Assembly (NCBI RefSeq): GCF_038502225.1
Contig: NC_091352.1
Coordinates: forward strand, 25,339,090-25,403,089
Reading direction: 5' to 3'
Origin: Cherax quadricarinatus
Lineage: Eukaryota; Arthropoda; Malacostraca; Decapoda; Parastacidae
DNA length: 64,000 nucleotides
The notes below the pieces were generated by a model, which saw only the letters and a program-made list of their open reading frames with translations, was not told the DNA's origin and made no database searches. The position numbers and the translations under genes were made by a program. The first letter of the stretch is position 1. Each line of letters starts with the position of its first letter. Of this stretch, positions 48,055 through 60,730 are shown piece by piece.

Positions 48055-48710
48055 ATGGATGGAACTAAAACACCTCAAAGGATGCAATGGGAGACACAGT
48101 GGGAGGACGAAAGGGCGAGATCGGTTTTTATCTACGGGCTCCAGGAAGTTGAAGGGAAAACCTACTATGAAAGAAATCAGGAGGAGAAAATAGAGATTGA
48201 AGGTATCATGAAAGCAATTGCTGTGGGCGATATGACCCAGGTGGGAAATTTTTGGAGAATTGGGTGGTTTGCAAGGGGATGGAAATGACCTCTCAAAGTA
48301 AGTTTTAAGGCAGAATCAACTTGAACCATGATCCTGTAGGAGAAAGCACGACTGTGAGACAAACAAGAGTACCAGAGTGAGTACCTCGATCGAGACAGAA
48401 CAAAAGAGAAAAGGATGATACTGAAAGAAAGAGTTCAAAAACAAAAGGAGGAAGGAGAAGAAATGACAAAGATTAGCAGAAGAACCCAGATGCAGGTGTA
48501 AGGGCAGACACACCTTCCAGAAACACCCGCAGAAGGACTCCAACCACGAGAACATCAAGGCAACTGAACAACCAACACTCACACACTGATCCCTCTGTCC
48601 CCACCCCCACACCATAAACCCCTCCCCTACAGCAACCCCCTATGGGAACTCTGCCGCCACCCCCGCTGCAACCCCCCATAGGCCCCTGTTAGGGCTCCCG
48701 ATCCCCTAAT
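48055..48710 (+). pseudogene. LINE ORF1 remnant (copy F)
   Basis: Frames contain WEDERARSVFIYGLQEVEGK (about 48,101-48,160), IMKAIAVGDMTQVGNFWRIG (about 48,207-48,266), then EYLDRDRTKEKRMILKERVQ (about 48,380-48,439) and a Pro-rich tail. The same order of blocks is found in the minus-strand copy at 33,648-34,710. A ...RS.F.YGL.E.EG..Y..R segment followed by a short basic region is a recurring design of LINE ORF1 RNA-binding proteins. The domain type cannot be confirmed by eye. Confidence 0.7.
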
Positions 48711-48739
48711 CCCAATCTTCTCCCAGGATTACAGTTTTA

Positions 48740-51550
48740 GAAAAGAAGTTGAAGGTCTGGTACACGAACGTGGATGGAGTGGCAAGAAAGAATAAATGAG
48801 AAGTCCCCAGACATCATAGAAGTCACAGAAACGAAACTCACTGAGACAATCTTCCCACCAGGATATCAGATCCTAAGGAAAGATAGAAGGAGCAGAGGGG
48901 GAGGAAGGATATCACTGCTAGTAAAAAAAAATACGATGGAAATTTGAGGAAATGTAAGGCATAGACTAGATTGAAGGAAGGGATTACATAGCAGGTACAC
49001 TTCAGTCTGGGGAACATAAAGTAATCATTGCATTGATGTATAATCCAGCACAGAACTGCAGGAGGACAAGAGAGGAATATGAAGAGAGCAAAAGAGCAAT
49101 GGTGGACACACTAGACGAGGTGCCAAGAAGAGCTCACTCGAGCAGAGCAAAGTTGCTGGTTATGGGCGATTTCAACCACAGTGAGATCAACTGGGAAAAC
49201 CAGGAGCCACATGGGGTCCCAAAACACGGAGAGCCAAGAAGATGGATGGGGAAAAACTCATGCATCAACATGTTAAGGACACTACCAGAGAGAGAGAGAG
49301 GGGAGGATGAACCAGCAAGACTGGACCTCGTGTTCACCCGGAGCAGTTCACACATTGAGGACATATATGAGAGGCCCCTTGGAGCTAGTGATCACATGGT
49401 TCTGTGTTTTGAATACATAGTAGAGTTACAAGTGGAGAGGGTAAAAGGAGTTGAATGAGAAATGCCAAACTATATAAAGGGGGACTACACAGGTATGAGG
49501 AACTTCCTGCAGGACGTTCAGTGGGACAGAGAATTGGCAGGAAAATCAGTAAATGAAATGATGGAATACGTAATAACAAAATGCAAAGAGGAAGAGGAAA
49601 GGTTTGCTCTCAAGGGCAACAGAAATAATGGGAAGATCAGAACGAGCCCTTGGTTTACCCGAAGGTGTAGGGAGGCAAAAACTAAGCGCACTAGAGAATG
49701 GAAAAAGTACAGAAGGGAAACAACCCAAGAAAATAAGGAGATTAGTCGAAGAGCCAGAAACGAGTATGCACAGATTAGGAGGGAGGCCCAGCGACAGCAC
49801 GAAAACAACATAGCATCGAAAGTCAAGTCTGACCCAAAACTGCTGTATAGCCACATTAGGAGGAAGACAACAAAGACCAGGTGATCAGGCTGAGGAAAGT
49901 AGGTGGGGAACTAACAAGAAACGATCAAGAGGAATGGGAGGAGCTCAACACAAGATTCAAGGAAGTATTCACATTAGAGATAAAAAAATGTTCAGGGAAG
50001 ACAGCACAGAGGGGAACACCACCAGAGAATGTACCAACAAGTGTTGGATGATACACATACAACTGAGGAAGAGGTGCGGAAGCTGCTAAGTGACATTGAT
50101 ACCTCAAAGGAGATGGGACCGGACAACATCTCAATGTGGGTCCTTAGAGAAGGAGCAGACATGCTGTGCATATCACTAACCACAATCATCAACACATCCC
50201 TTGAAACTCGACAACTACCTGAGGTATGTAAGACAGCAAATGTAGTCCCCATTTTTAAAAAAGGAGAGAGAAACGAGGCACTGAACTACAGACCAGTATC
50301 ACTGACATGTATAATATGCAAAGTCATGGAGAAGATTATCAGTAGGAGAGTGGTGGAACACCTGGAACGGAAAAAGATTATAAACGACAACCAGCACGAA
50401 TTCATAGAAGGGAAATCCTGTGTCACAAACCTTCTGGAGTTTTATGACAAAATAACAGAAGTAAGAACGAGAGAGAGGGGTGGGTTGATTGCATTTTCCT
50501 GGACTGCAGGAAAGCCTTCGACACAATTCCTCACATGAGATTAGTACAGAAGCTGGAGGATCAGACACGTATAACAGGAAGGGCACTGCAATAGATCAGA
50601 CAATACCTGACAGGGAGGCAACAACAAGTCACGGTACGTGATGAGTAATCACAGTGGTCGCCTGTGACGAGCGGGGTGCCACAGGGGTCAGTCCTAGGAC
50701 CAGTTCTATTTTTGTTATATGTGACTGACATGATGGAAGGGATATACTTTGAAGTGTCCCTGTTCGCAGATGATGTAAAGTTAATGAAGAGGAATAAAGC
50801 AGATGAGGATCAGACAGGACTAAAAAGAGACCTGGACACGCTGGACACCTGGTCCAGCAACTGACATCTCGAATTCAACCCCGCCAAATACAAAAGTCAT
50901 GAAGAATAAGGAAGTGCAAGAAGACCGCAGATAGTGTATAGGCTAGGTGGACAAAGACTGAAAACCTCACTCAAGGAGAAAGATCTTGGGGTGACCATAA
51001 CACCGAGCATGTCTCTGGAGGCACACATTAACCAGGTAACTGCTGTAGCATGTGGGCACCTGGCAAACCTTAGAACAGTGTTCTGATACCTTAGTAAGGA
51101 ATCGTTCAAGACACTGTACACTGTGTCAGGCCCATACTGGAGTATGCAGCACCTGTTTGAAACCCACACCTGTTCAAGCACATCAAGAAACTAGAGAAAG
51201 TACAAAGGTTTGCAACAAGGCTAGTTCCGGAGCTCAGGGGAATGTCCTACGAAGAAAGGTTGAGGGAAATCGGCCTAACAACACTGGAGGTCAGGAGGGT
51301 TAGGGGAGACATGATAACGTCATACAAAATACTGCGTGGAATACATAAGGTGGACAGACACAGTATGTTCCAGAAATGGGACACAAAAACAAGGGGTCAC
51401 AATTAGAAGCTGAAGACTCAGACGAGTCACAGGGATGTTAGAAAGTATTTCTTCAGTCATAGAGTGATCTGGAAGTGGAATAGCCTAGCAAGAGATGTAG
51501 TGGAGGCAGGAGCCATACGTAGTTTTAAGACTAGGTATGACAAAGCTCAG
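48740..51550 (+). pseudogene. LINE ORF2: endonuclease + reverse transcriptase (copy F)
   Basis: The endonuclease is fragmented (EKKLKVWYTNVDG, then a deletion), but GDFNHSEINWEN at about 49,166 and ARLDLVFTRSSSHIED, GASDHMV near 49,386 are visible. The linker is FTRRCREAKTKRTREWKKYR. The reverse transcriptase (50,029-50,538) has SKEMGPDNISMW and NYRPVSLTCIICKVMEKI, then a frameshift near 50,465. SGVPQGSVLGPVLF near 50,668 and FADDVKL near 50,765 keep the catalytic Asp pair. Stops at about 50,646, 50,862 and 51,402, with frameshifts after 50,900, leave it inactive. Confidence 0.9.
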
Positions 51551-51655
51551 GGAGCAGAGAGAGGACCTAGTAGCGATCAGTGAACAGGCGGGGCCAAGAG
51601 CTGAGCCTAGACCCCTGCTCCCAAAATTAGGCGATTTCAATTAGGTGAGTATACT

Positions 51656-52330
<675 letters not shown>

Positions 52331-55300
52331 ACAGGCAAGGTAATGTTGTGTGAAGACACAGGCAAGGTAGTGTTGTGTGAAGACACAGTCAAGGTAGTGT
52401 TGCGTGAAGACACTGGCAAGGGTGATGACACAGGCAAGGTAGTGTTGTGTGAGCACACTGGCAAGGTAGTGTTGTGCGAAGACACTGGCAAGGTAGTGTT
52501 GTGTGAAGACACTGGCAAGGTAGTGTTGTGTGAAGACACAGTCAAGGAAGTGTTGTGTGAAGACACAGTCAAGGTAGTGGTGTGTGATGACACAACAGCG
52601 TAGTGTCTTGTGAAGACAGAGCCAAGGTAGTGTTGTGTGAAGACACAGGCAAGGTAGTGTTGTGAGAAGACACAGGCAAGGAAGTATTGCGAGAAGACAC
52701 AGGCAAGGTAGTGTTATGCGAAGACACATTCAGGGTAGTGGTGTGTAATGACTCTGGAAAGGTAGTGTTGCTTGAAGCCACAGGCAAGGCAGTGTTGTGT
52801 GAAGACACAGTCAGGGTAGTGTTGTGTGAAGACACAGTCAAGGTAGTGTTGTGTGAAGACACAGTCAAGGTAGTGTTGTGTGAAGACACAGTCAAGGTAG
52901 TGTTGTGTGAAGACACAGTCAAGGTAGTGTTGTGTGAAGACACAGTCAGGGTAGTGTTGTGTGAAGACACTGGCAAGGTAGTGTTGTGTGAAGACACAGT
53001 CAAGGTAGTGTTGTGTAAAGACACTGGCAAGGTAGAGTTTTGTGAAGACACAGGCAAGGTAGTGTTGCTTTGACAGAGATTAGGTTGAGTTGTGTGAAGA
53101 CAAATTCAAGGTAGTGTCTTAAGAAGACAAAGACAAGGTAGTGTTGTGTAATGACACAGTCAATGTAGTGTTGTGTGAAGACACAGTCAAGGTAGTGTTG
53201 TGTGAGGACAGTGGCAAGGTAGTGGTGTGTGAAGACACAGTCAAGGTAGTGTTGTGTGAAGACACAGTCAAGGTAGTGTTGTGTGAAGACACAGGCAAGG
53301 TATTGTTGTGTAAAGACACAGTCAAGGTAGTGTTGTGTGAAGACACAGTCAAGGTAGCGTTGTGTGAAGACAGTCAAGGTAGTGTTGTGTGAAGACACAG
53401 TCAAGGTAGTGTTGTGTGAAGACACAGTCAAGGTAGTGTTGTGTGAAGACACAGTCAAGATAATGTTTTGTGAAGACTCAGGCAAGGTAGTGTTGAGCCA
53501 GGACACTGGCAAGGTAATGTTTTGTGAAGATACAGGCAACGTACTGTTCTTTGAAGACACTGGCAAGGCAGTGTTGTGAAAATACACAGGCAAGGTAGTG
53601 TTGTGTGAAGACACAGTCAAGGTAGTGTCTTGTTAAGACGCAGGCAAGGTAATGTTGTGTGAAGACAGTCAAGGTAGTGTTGTGTGAGGGCAGTGCCAAG
53701 GTGAACAAACATGCATGGTAGTGTTAGGTGAAGACACAGGGAAGGTAGTGTTGTGTGAAGACAGTCAAGGTAGTGTTGTGTGAAGACACAGTCAAGGTAG
53801 TGTTGTGTGAAGACAGAAGCAAGGTAGTGTTGTGTGAACACACAGGCAAAGTAGCGTTGTGTAAAGACACAGTCAAGGTAGTGTCTTGTGATGACACAGT
53901 CAAGGTAGTGTCCTGAAAAGACACAGGCAAGGTATTGAAGAGTGAAGACACAGGCAAGTAGAGTAGTGTGAAGACAGAGGCAAGGTAGTGTCTTGTGAAG
54001 ACAGAGGCAATGCAGAGTTGTGTGAAGACATAATCAATATAGAGTCTTGTGAAAACACAGGCAATGTAGAGTCTTGTGAAGACAAAGTCAAGGAAGTGTT
54101 GTCTGAATACAAAGGCAAGGTAGTGTTGTGTGAAGACACAATCAAGGTAGTGTTGTGTGAAGACAGAGGCAAGGTAGTGTTGTGTGAAGACACTGGCAAG
54201 GAAGTATTGTGTGAAAAGAGAGGCAAGGTAGAGTTGTGTGAAGACACAGGCAAGGTAGTGCCTTGCGAAGCCACAGGCAAGGTAGTGTTGTACTAAGACA
54301 CAGGCAAGGTAGTGCCGCGTGAGGACACTGGCCAAGTAGTGTTGTGTGAAGACACAGGGAAGGTAGAGTTGTGTGAACACACAGGCAATGTAGTGTCTTG
54401 TGAAGACACAGGAAAGGTAGTTTTGAGTGAACACACAGTCAAGGTAGTGTTCTGTGAAGACACATGCAAGATAGTGTTTTGTGAAGACACAGGCAAAGTA
54501 GTGTCTTGTGAAGACACAGTCAAGGTAGTGCTGCGTAAAGAAACAGGCAAGGTAGTGTTTTGTGGAGACACAGTCGAGGTAGTGTTGTGAGAACACACAG
54601 TCATTGAAGTGTATTGTGAAAACACATGCAATGTAGTGTTGTGTGAATACACAGGCAAAGTAGTGTTGTGTCAAGACACAGTCGAGTTAGTCTTCTGTGA
54701 AGACACAAGCAAATTAGAGTTGTGTGAAGACACAGTCAAGGTAGAGTTGTGTGAAGACACTGGCAACATAATGCCAGTGTTGTGTGATGACACAGGCGAG
54801 GTATTGTTTTGTGAAGAGATAGTCAAGGTAGTGTCTTGTGGAGACACAGTCACGGTAGTGTTGTGTGAAGACACATGCAAATTAGTGTTTTGTGAAGACA
54901 TGGTCAAGGAAGTGTTGTGTGAAGACACTGACAAGGTAGTGTCTTGTGAAGACACAGTCAAGGTTGTGTTCTGTGAAGACATATGCAAGATAGTGTTGTG
55001 TAAACACACAGTCAAGGTAGTATTGTGTGAGGACAGTTGCAAAGTAGTGTCTTGAGAAGACACAAGCAAGGTAGTGTTGTGTGAAGACACTGGCAAATGT
55101 AGTGTTGTGTGAAGACATTGGCAAGGTAGTGTTGCGTGAAGCCACAGGCAAGGTAGTGTTGAGTGAAGACACAGGCAAGGTGGTGTTGTGTGAAGACACA
55201 GGCAAAATAGAGTCTTGTGAAGACACAAGCAAGGTAATGTTGTCTGAAGACACAGTCAAGGTAGTGTTGTGTGAAGAACCTGTCAAGTAGTGTTGCCTGA

Positions 55301-58300
55301 AGACACAGGCAAGGTAGTTTCTTGTGAAGATACAGTCAAGGTAGTGTTGTGTGAAAACACAGGGAAGGTAGTGTTGAGTGAAGACACAGGCAAGGTAGTG
55401 TTGTGTGAAGACACAGGGAAGGTAGTGTTGTGTGAAGACACAGGGAAGGTAGTGTTGTGTGAAGACACAGGCAAGGTAGTGTTATGTGAAGACACAGGGA
55501 AGGTAGTGTTGTGTGAAGACACAGGCAAGGTAGTGTTGTGTGAAGACACTGGCAAGGTAGTGTTGTGTGAAGACACTGGCAAGGTAGTGTTGTGTGAAGA
55601 CACTGGCAAGGTAGTGTTGAGTGAAGACACAGGCAAGGTAGTGTTGTGTGAAGACACAGGCAAGGTGGTGTTGTGTGAAGACACAGGCAAAATAGAGTCT
55701 TGTGAAGACACAGGCAAGGTAATGTTGTCTGAAGACACAGTCAAGGTAGTGTTGTGTGAAGAACCTGTCAAGGTAGTGTTGCCTGAAGACACAGGCAAGG
55801 TAGTTTCTTGTGAAGATACAGTCAAGGTAGTGTTGTGTGAAAACACAGGGAAGGTAGTGTTGAGTGAAGACACAGGCAAGGTAGTGTTGTGTGAAGACAC
55901 AGGGAAGGTAGTGTTGTGTGAAGACACAGGGAAGGTAGTGTTGTGTGAAGACACAGGCAAGGTAGTGTTGTGTGAAGACACAGGGAAGGTAGTGTTGTGT
56001 GAAGACACAGGCAAGGTAGTGTTGTGTGAAGACACTGGCAAGGTAGTGTTGTGTGAAGACACTGGCAAGGTAGTGTTGTGTGAAGACACTGGCAAGGTAG
56101 TGTTGAGTGAAGACACAGGCAAGGTAGTGTTGTGTGAAGACACAGGGAAGGTAGTGTTGTGTGAAGACACATGCAAGGTAGTGTTCTGTGAAGACACAGG
56201 CAAGGTAGTGTTGTGTGAAGACACAGGCAAGGTAGTGTTGTGTGAAGACACATGCAAGGTAGTGTTCTGTGAAGACACAGGCAAGGTAGTGTTGTGTGAA
56301 GACACAGGGAAGGTAGTGTCTTGTGAAGACACAGGCAAGGTAGTGTTGTGTGAAGACACATGCAAGGTAGTGTTCTGTGAAGACACAGTCAAAGTAGCGT
56401 CTTGTGAAGATGCAGGCAAGGCATTGTTTAGTGAAGGCACAGGCAACTAGAATTGTGTGAAGACACGGTCAAGGTAGTGTTGCGTGAAGACACTGTCAAG
56501 GTAGAGTCTTGTGAAGACACACGCAAGGTAATGTTGTGTGAAGACACAGTCAAGGTTGTGCTGTGAAGACACAAGCAAAGTAGTGGTGTGTGAAAACACA
56601 GTCAAGGTAGTGTTTTATGAAGACTCAGGCAAGCTAGTGTTGTGTCAGGACACTGGCAAGGTAGTGGTTTGTGAAGACACAGGCAACGTACTGTTGTGTG
56701 AAGACATTGACAAGATAGTGTTGTGAGAATTCGGAGGCAAGGTAGTGTTGTCTGAAGACAAAGGCAAGGTTGTGTTGTGTGAAGACACAGTCAAGGTAGA
56801 GTTTTTTGAAGACTCAGTCGAGGTAGTGTTGTCTGAAGACTCATGCAAGGTAGTATTGTGTAAAACACAGGCAAGGTAGAGTTGTGTGAAGATACAGGCA
56901 AGGTAGTGTCTTGTGAAGACACTGGTAAGGTAGTGTTGTGTGAAGACAAAGTCAAGGTAGTGTCTTGTAATGACACAGTAAAGGTAGTGTTGAGTGAAGA
57001 AGCAGTCAATGTAGTGACTTGTGAAGACACAGGAGAGGCTGTGTGTTGTGAAGACATAGGCACGGTGTTGTAGTGGGAAGACACAATCAAGGTAGTGTTG
57101 TGTGAAGACACAGTCCAGGTAGTTCTGTGTGAAGACTGAGTCAAAGTAGTGTTGTGTGAAGACTCTTGCAAAGAAGTGTTGTGTGAAGACAGAGTCAAGG
57201 TAGTGTCTTGTGAAGACGCAGGCAAGGTAGTGTTGTGTGAAGACACTGGCAAGGTAGTGTTTTGTGAAGACACAAGCAAGGTAGTGTTGTTTGAAGACAG
57301 TCAAGGTAGTGTTGTGTGAAGACACAGTCAAGGTAGAGTTTTTTGAAGACTCAGTCGAGGTAGTGTTGTCTGAAGACTCATGCAAGGTAGTATTGTGTAA
57401 AACACAGGCAAGGTAGTGGTTTGTGAAGACACAGGCAACGTACTGTTGTGTGAAGACATTGGCAAGATAGTGTTGTGAGAATTCAGAGGCAAGGTAGTGT
57501 TGTGTGAAGACACAGTGAAGGTAGTGTTGTGTGAAGACACAAGCAAGGTACTGTTGTCTGAAGACAATGGCAAGGTAGTTTTGTGTGAAGACTCAGGCAA
57601 GGTAGTGTTATGTGAAGACACAGTCAAGGTTGAGTTTTTTGAAGACACAGGCAAAGTAGTGTTGTGGGAAGAATCAGTCAATGTAGTGCCTTGTGAAGAC
57701 ACAGTCATGGTAGTGTCTTGTGAAGATACAGGCAAGGTATTGCAGAGTGAAGACACAGGCAAGTAGAGTTGTGTGAAGACAGAGTCAAGGTAGTGTTGTG
57801 TGAAGACACAGGCAAGGTAGTGTTGTGTGAAGACACAGGCAAGGTAGTGTTGTGTGAAGACTCACGTAAGGTAATGTTTTGTTAAGACAAAGACAACGCA
57901 GTGTTGTGTGAAGACAAAATCAATGTAGTGTAGTAGGAAGACACAGGCAAGGAAGTATTGTGTGAAAACACAGGCAAGGTAGTGTTGTGTGAAGACACAG
58001 GCAAGGTAGAGTCTTGTGATGACACAGTAAAGGTAGTGTTGTGTGAAGAAACAGTCAATGTATTGACGTGTGAAGACACAGGCAAGGTAGTGTTGTGTGA
58101 AGGCACAGGCAAGGTAGTGTCTCGTGACGACACAGGCGAGGTAGTGTGTTGTGAAGACATAGGCAAGGTAGTGTAGTAGGAAGACACAGGCAAGGTAGTG
58201 TTGTATGAAGACAGAGGCAAGGTAGTGTTGTATGAAGACAGAGGCAAGGTAGTGTAGTAGGAAGACACAGGCAAGGTAGTGTTGTATGAAGACAGAGGCA

Positions 58301-60730
58301 AGGTAGTGTTGTATGAAGACAGAGGCAAGGTAGTGTAGTAGGAAGACACAGGCAAGGTAGTGTTGTATGAAGACAGAGGCAAGGTAGTGTAGTAGGAAGA
58401 CACAGGCAAGGTAGTGTTGTATGAAGACAGAGGCAAGGTAGTGTTGTATGAAGACAGAGGCAAGGTAGTGTTGTATGAAGACAGAGGCAAGGTAGTGTTG
58501 TATGAAGACAGAGGCAAGGTAGTGTTGTATGAAGACAGAGGCAAGGTAGTGTTGTATGAAGACAGAGGCAAGGTAGTGTTGTATGAAGACAGAGGCAAGG
58601 TAGTGTTGTATGAAGACAGAGGCAAGGTAGTGTTGTATGAAGACAGAGGCAAGGTAGTGTTGTATGAAGACAGAGGCAAGGTAGTGTAGTAGGAAGACAC
58701 AGGCAAGGTAGTGTTGTATGAAGACAGAGGCAAGGTAGTGTTGTCTGAAGAGACAGTCAATGTAGTGTCTTGTGAAGACACAGTCTAGGAAGTGTTGTGT
58801 GAAGACACTTTCAACATAGTGTTGTGTGAACACATTGGCAAGGTAGTGTTGCGTTAAGACTCAGTTAAGGTAGCGTCTCGTGAAGACACAGGCAAGGTAG
58901 TGTTGTGTGAAGACACAGGCAAGGTAGTGTTGTGTGAACACACAGGCAAGGTAGTGTTGTGTGAACACACAGGTAAGGTAGTGTTGTGTGAACACACAGA
59001 TAAGGTCGTTTTGTTAAGACACAGGCAAGGCAGTGTTCTGTGAAGACGAAGGCACTGTAGTGTTCTTTGAAGACACAGACAAGGAAGTATTGTGTGAAAG
59101 CACAGGCAAGGTAGTGCCGCGTGAGGACACTGGCAAGGTAGTGTTGTGTGAAGACACAGGCAAGGCAGAGTTGTGTGAAGACACAGGCAATGTAGTGTCT
59201 TGTGAAGACACGTGCAAGGCAGAGTTGTGGGAATACGGAGGCAGGGTAGTGTTGTGTGAAGACACAGACAAGATAGTATTGTGTGAAAACACAGGAAAGG
59301 TAGTGTCGTGTGAAGACACTGGCAAGGTAGCGTTTTGCAAAGACACTTGCAATGTAGTGTCTTGTGAAGATACAGGCAAGGTAATGTTGCGGGAAGACAG
59401 AGGCAAGTTAGAGTCTTGTGAAGACACAGACAATATAGTATAGTGTGAAGACATAGTCAAGGCAGTGTTGTGTGAAGACACTGGCAAGGTAGTGTTGTGT
59501 GAAGACACAGTCAAGGTAGTGTTGTGTGAAGACACAGTCAAGGTAGTGTTGTGTGAAGACACAGTCAAGGTAGTGTTGTGTTAAGACACAGTCAAGGTAG
59601 TGTTGTGTTAAGACGCAGTCAAGGTAGTGTTGTGTGAAGACATAGTCAAGGTAGTGTTGTGTTAAGACGCAGTCAAGGTAGTGTTGTGTGAAGACACAGT
59701 CAAGGTAGTGTTGAGTGAAGACATAGTCAAGGTAGTGTTGTGGGAAGACACAGTCAAGATAGTGTTGAGTGAAGACATAGTCAAGGTAGTGTTGTGTGAT
59801 GACACAGTCAAGGTAGTGTTGTGTGAAGACACAGTCAAGGTAGTGTTGTGTGATGACACAGTCAAGGTAGTGTTGTGTGATGACACAGTCAAGGTAGTGT
59901 TGTGTGAAGACACAGGCAAGGTAGTGTTGTGTGAAGATATAGTCAAGGTAGTGTTGTGTGATGACACAGTCAAGGTAGTGTTGTGTGAAGACATAGTCAA
60001 GGTAGTGTTGTGGGAAGACACAGTCAAGGTAGTGTTGAGTGAAGACATAGTCAAGGTAGTGTTGTGGGAAGACACAGTCAAGGTAGTGTTGTGTGAAGAC
60101 ATAGTCAAGGTAGTGTTGTGTGAAGACACAGGCAAGGTAGTGTTGTGTGAAGACACAGGCAAGGTAGTGTTGAGTGAAGACATAGTCAAGGTAGTGTTGT
60201 GGGAAGACACAGTCAAGGTAGTGTTGTGTGAAGACATAGTCAAGGTAGTGTTGTGTGAAGACAAAGGCAAGGTAGTGTTGTGTGAAGACACAGGCAAGGT
60301 AGTGCTGTGTGAAGACACAGGCAAGGTAGTGTTGTGTGAAGACATAGTCAAGGTAGTGTTGTGTGATGACACAGTCAAGGTAGTGTTGTGTTAAGACACA
60401 GTCAAGGTAGTGTTGTGTTAAGACACAGTCAAGGTAGTGTTGTGTTAAGACACAGTCAAGGTAGTGTTGTGTTAAGACACAGTCAAGGTAGTGTTACGTG
60501 TAGACAGAGTCAAGGTTGTGTTGTGGGAAGATATAGTCAAGGTTGTGTTGTGTTAAGACACTGTCAAGGTAGTGTTGTGTGAAGACATAGTCAAGGTAGT
60601 GTTGAGTGATGACACAGTCAAGGTAGTGTTGTGTGAAGACATAGTCAAGGTAGTGTTGGGTGATGACACAGTCAAGGTAGTGTTGTGTGAAGACACTGGC
60701 AACGTAGTGTTGTGTGAAGACACTGGCAAG
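52331..60730. repeat. 27-bp satellite, diverged domain (about 8.4 kb)
   Basis: Consensus GTAGTGTTGTGTGAAGACAC plus AGTCAAG or AGGCAAG. Monomers here differ by substitutions (GTCTTGTGAAG, TTTTGTGAAG, AACACA) and occasional indels. Local subfamilies exist. Around 58,190-58,740 the form is TTGTATGAAGACAGAGGCAA, interspersed with TAGTAGGAAGACACAGGC. Around 59,680-60,480 it is GACATAGTCAAG/GACACAGTCAAG. A 485/486-bp duplication lies at 55,080-56,046. Because 27 is divisible by three, open frames appear on both strands, and I find no protein signature. Confidence 0.97.

Larger units (their letters stand above)
47771..51655 (+). mobile_element. CR1/jockey-like LINE copy F (longest, with ORF1)
   Basis: About 3.9 kb starting in the (CA)n of the preceding cassette. 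It has a 5' ORF1 region (from about 47,800), ORF1 core blocks (48,055-48,700), endonuclease (about 48,745-49,440), linker and reverse transcriptase (49,460-50,870), C-terminal domain (50,990-51,550) and a 3' UTR. The tail AATTAGGTGAGTATACTCAC passes into (AC)n. It is more degenerate than D but the most complete in length. Confidence 0.92.

Noticed and set aside
55283..56450. About 386-codon ORFs on both strands
   Set aside because: Same artefact of the 27-bp satellite.
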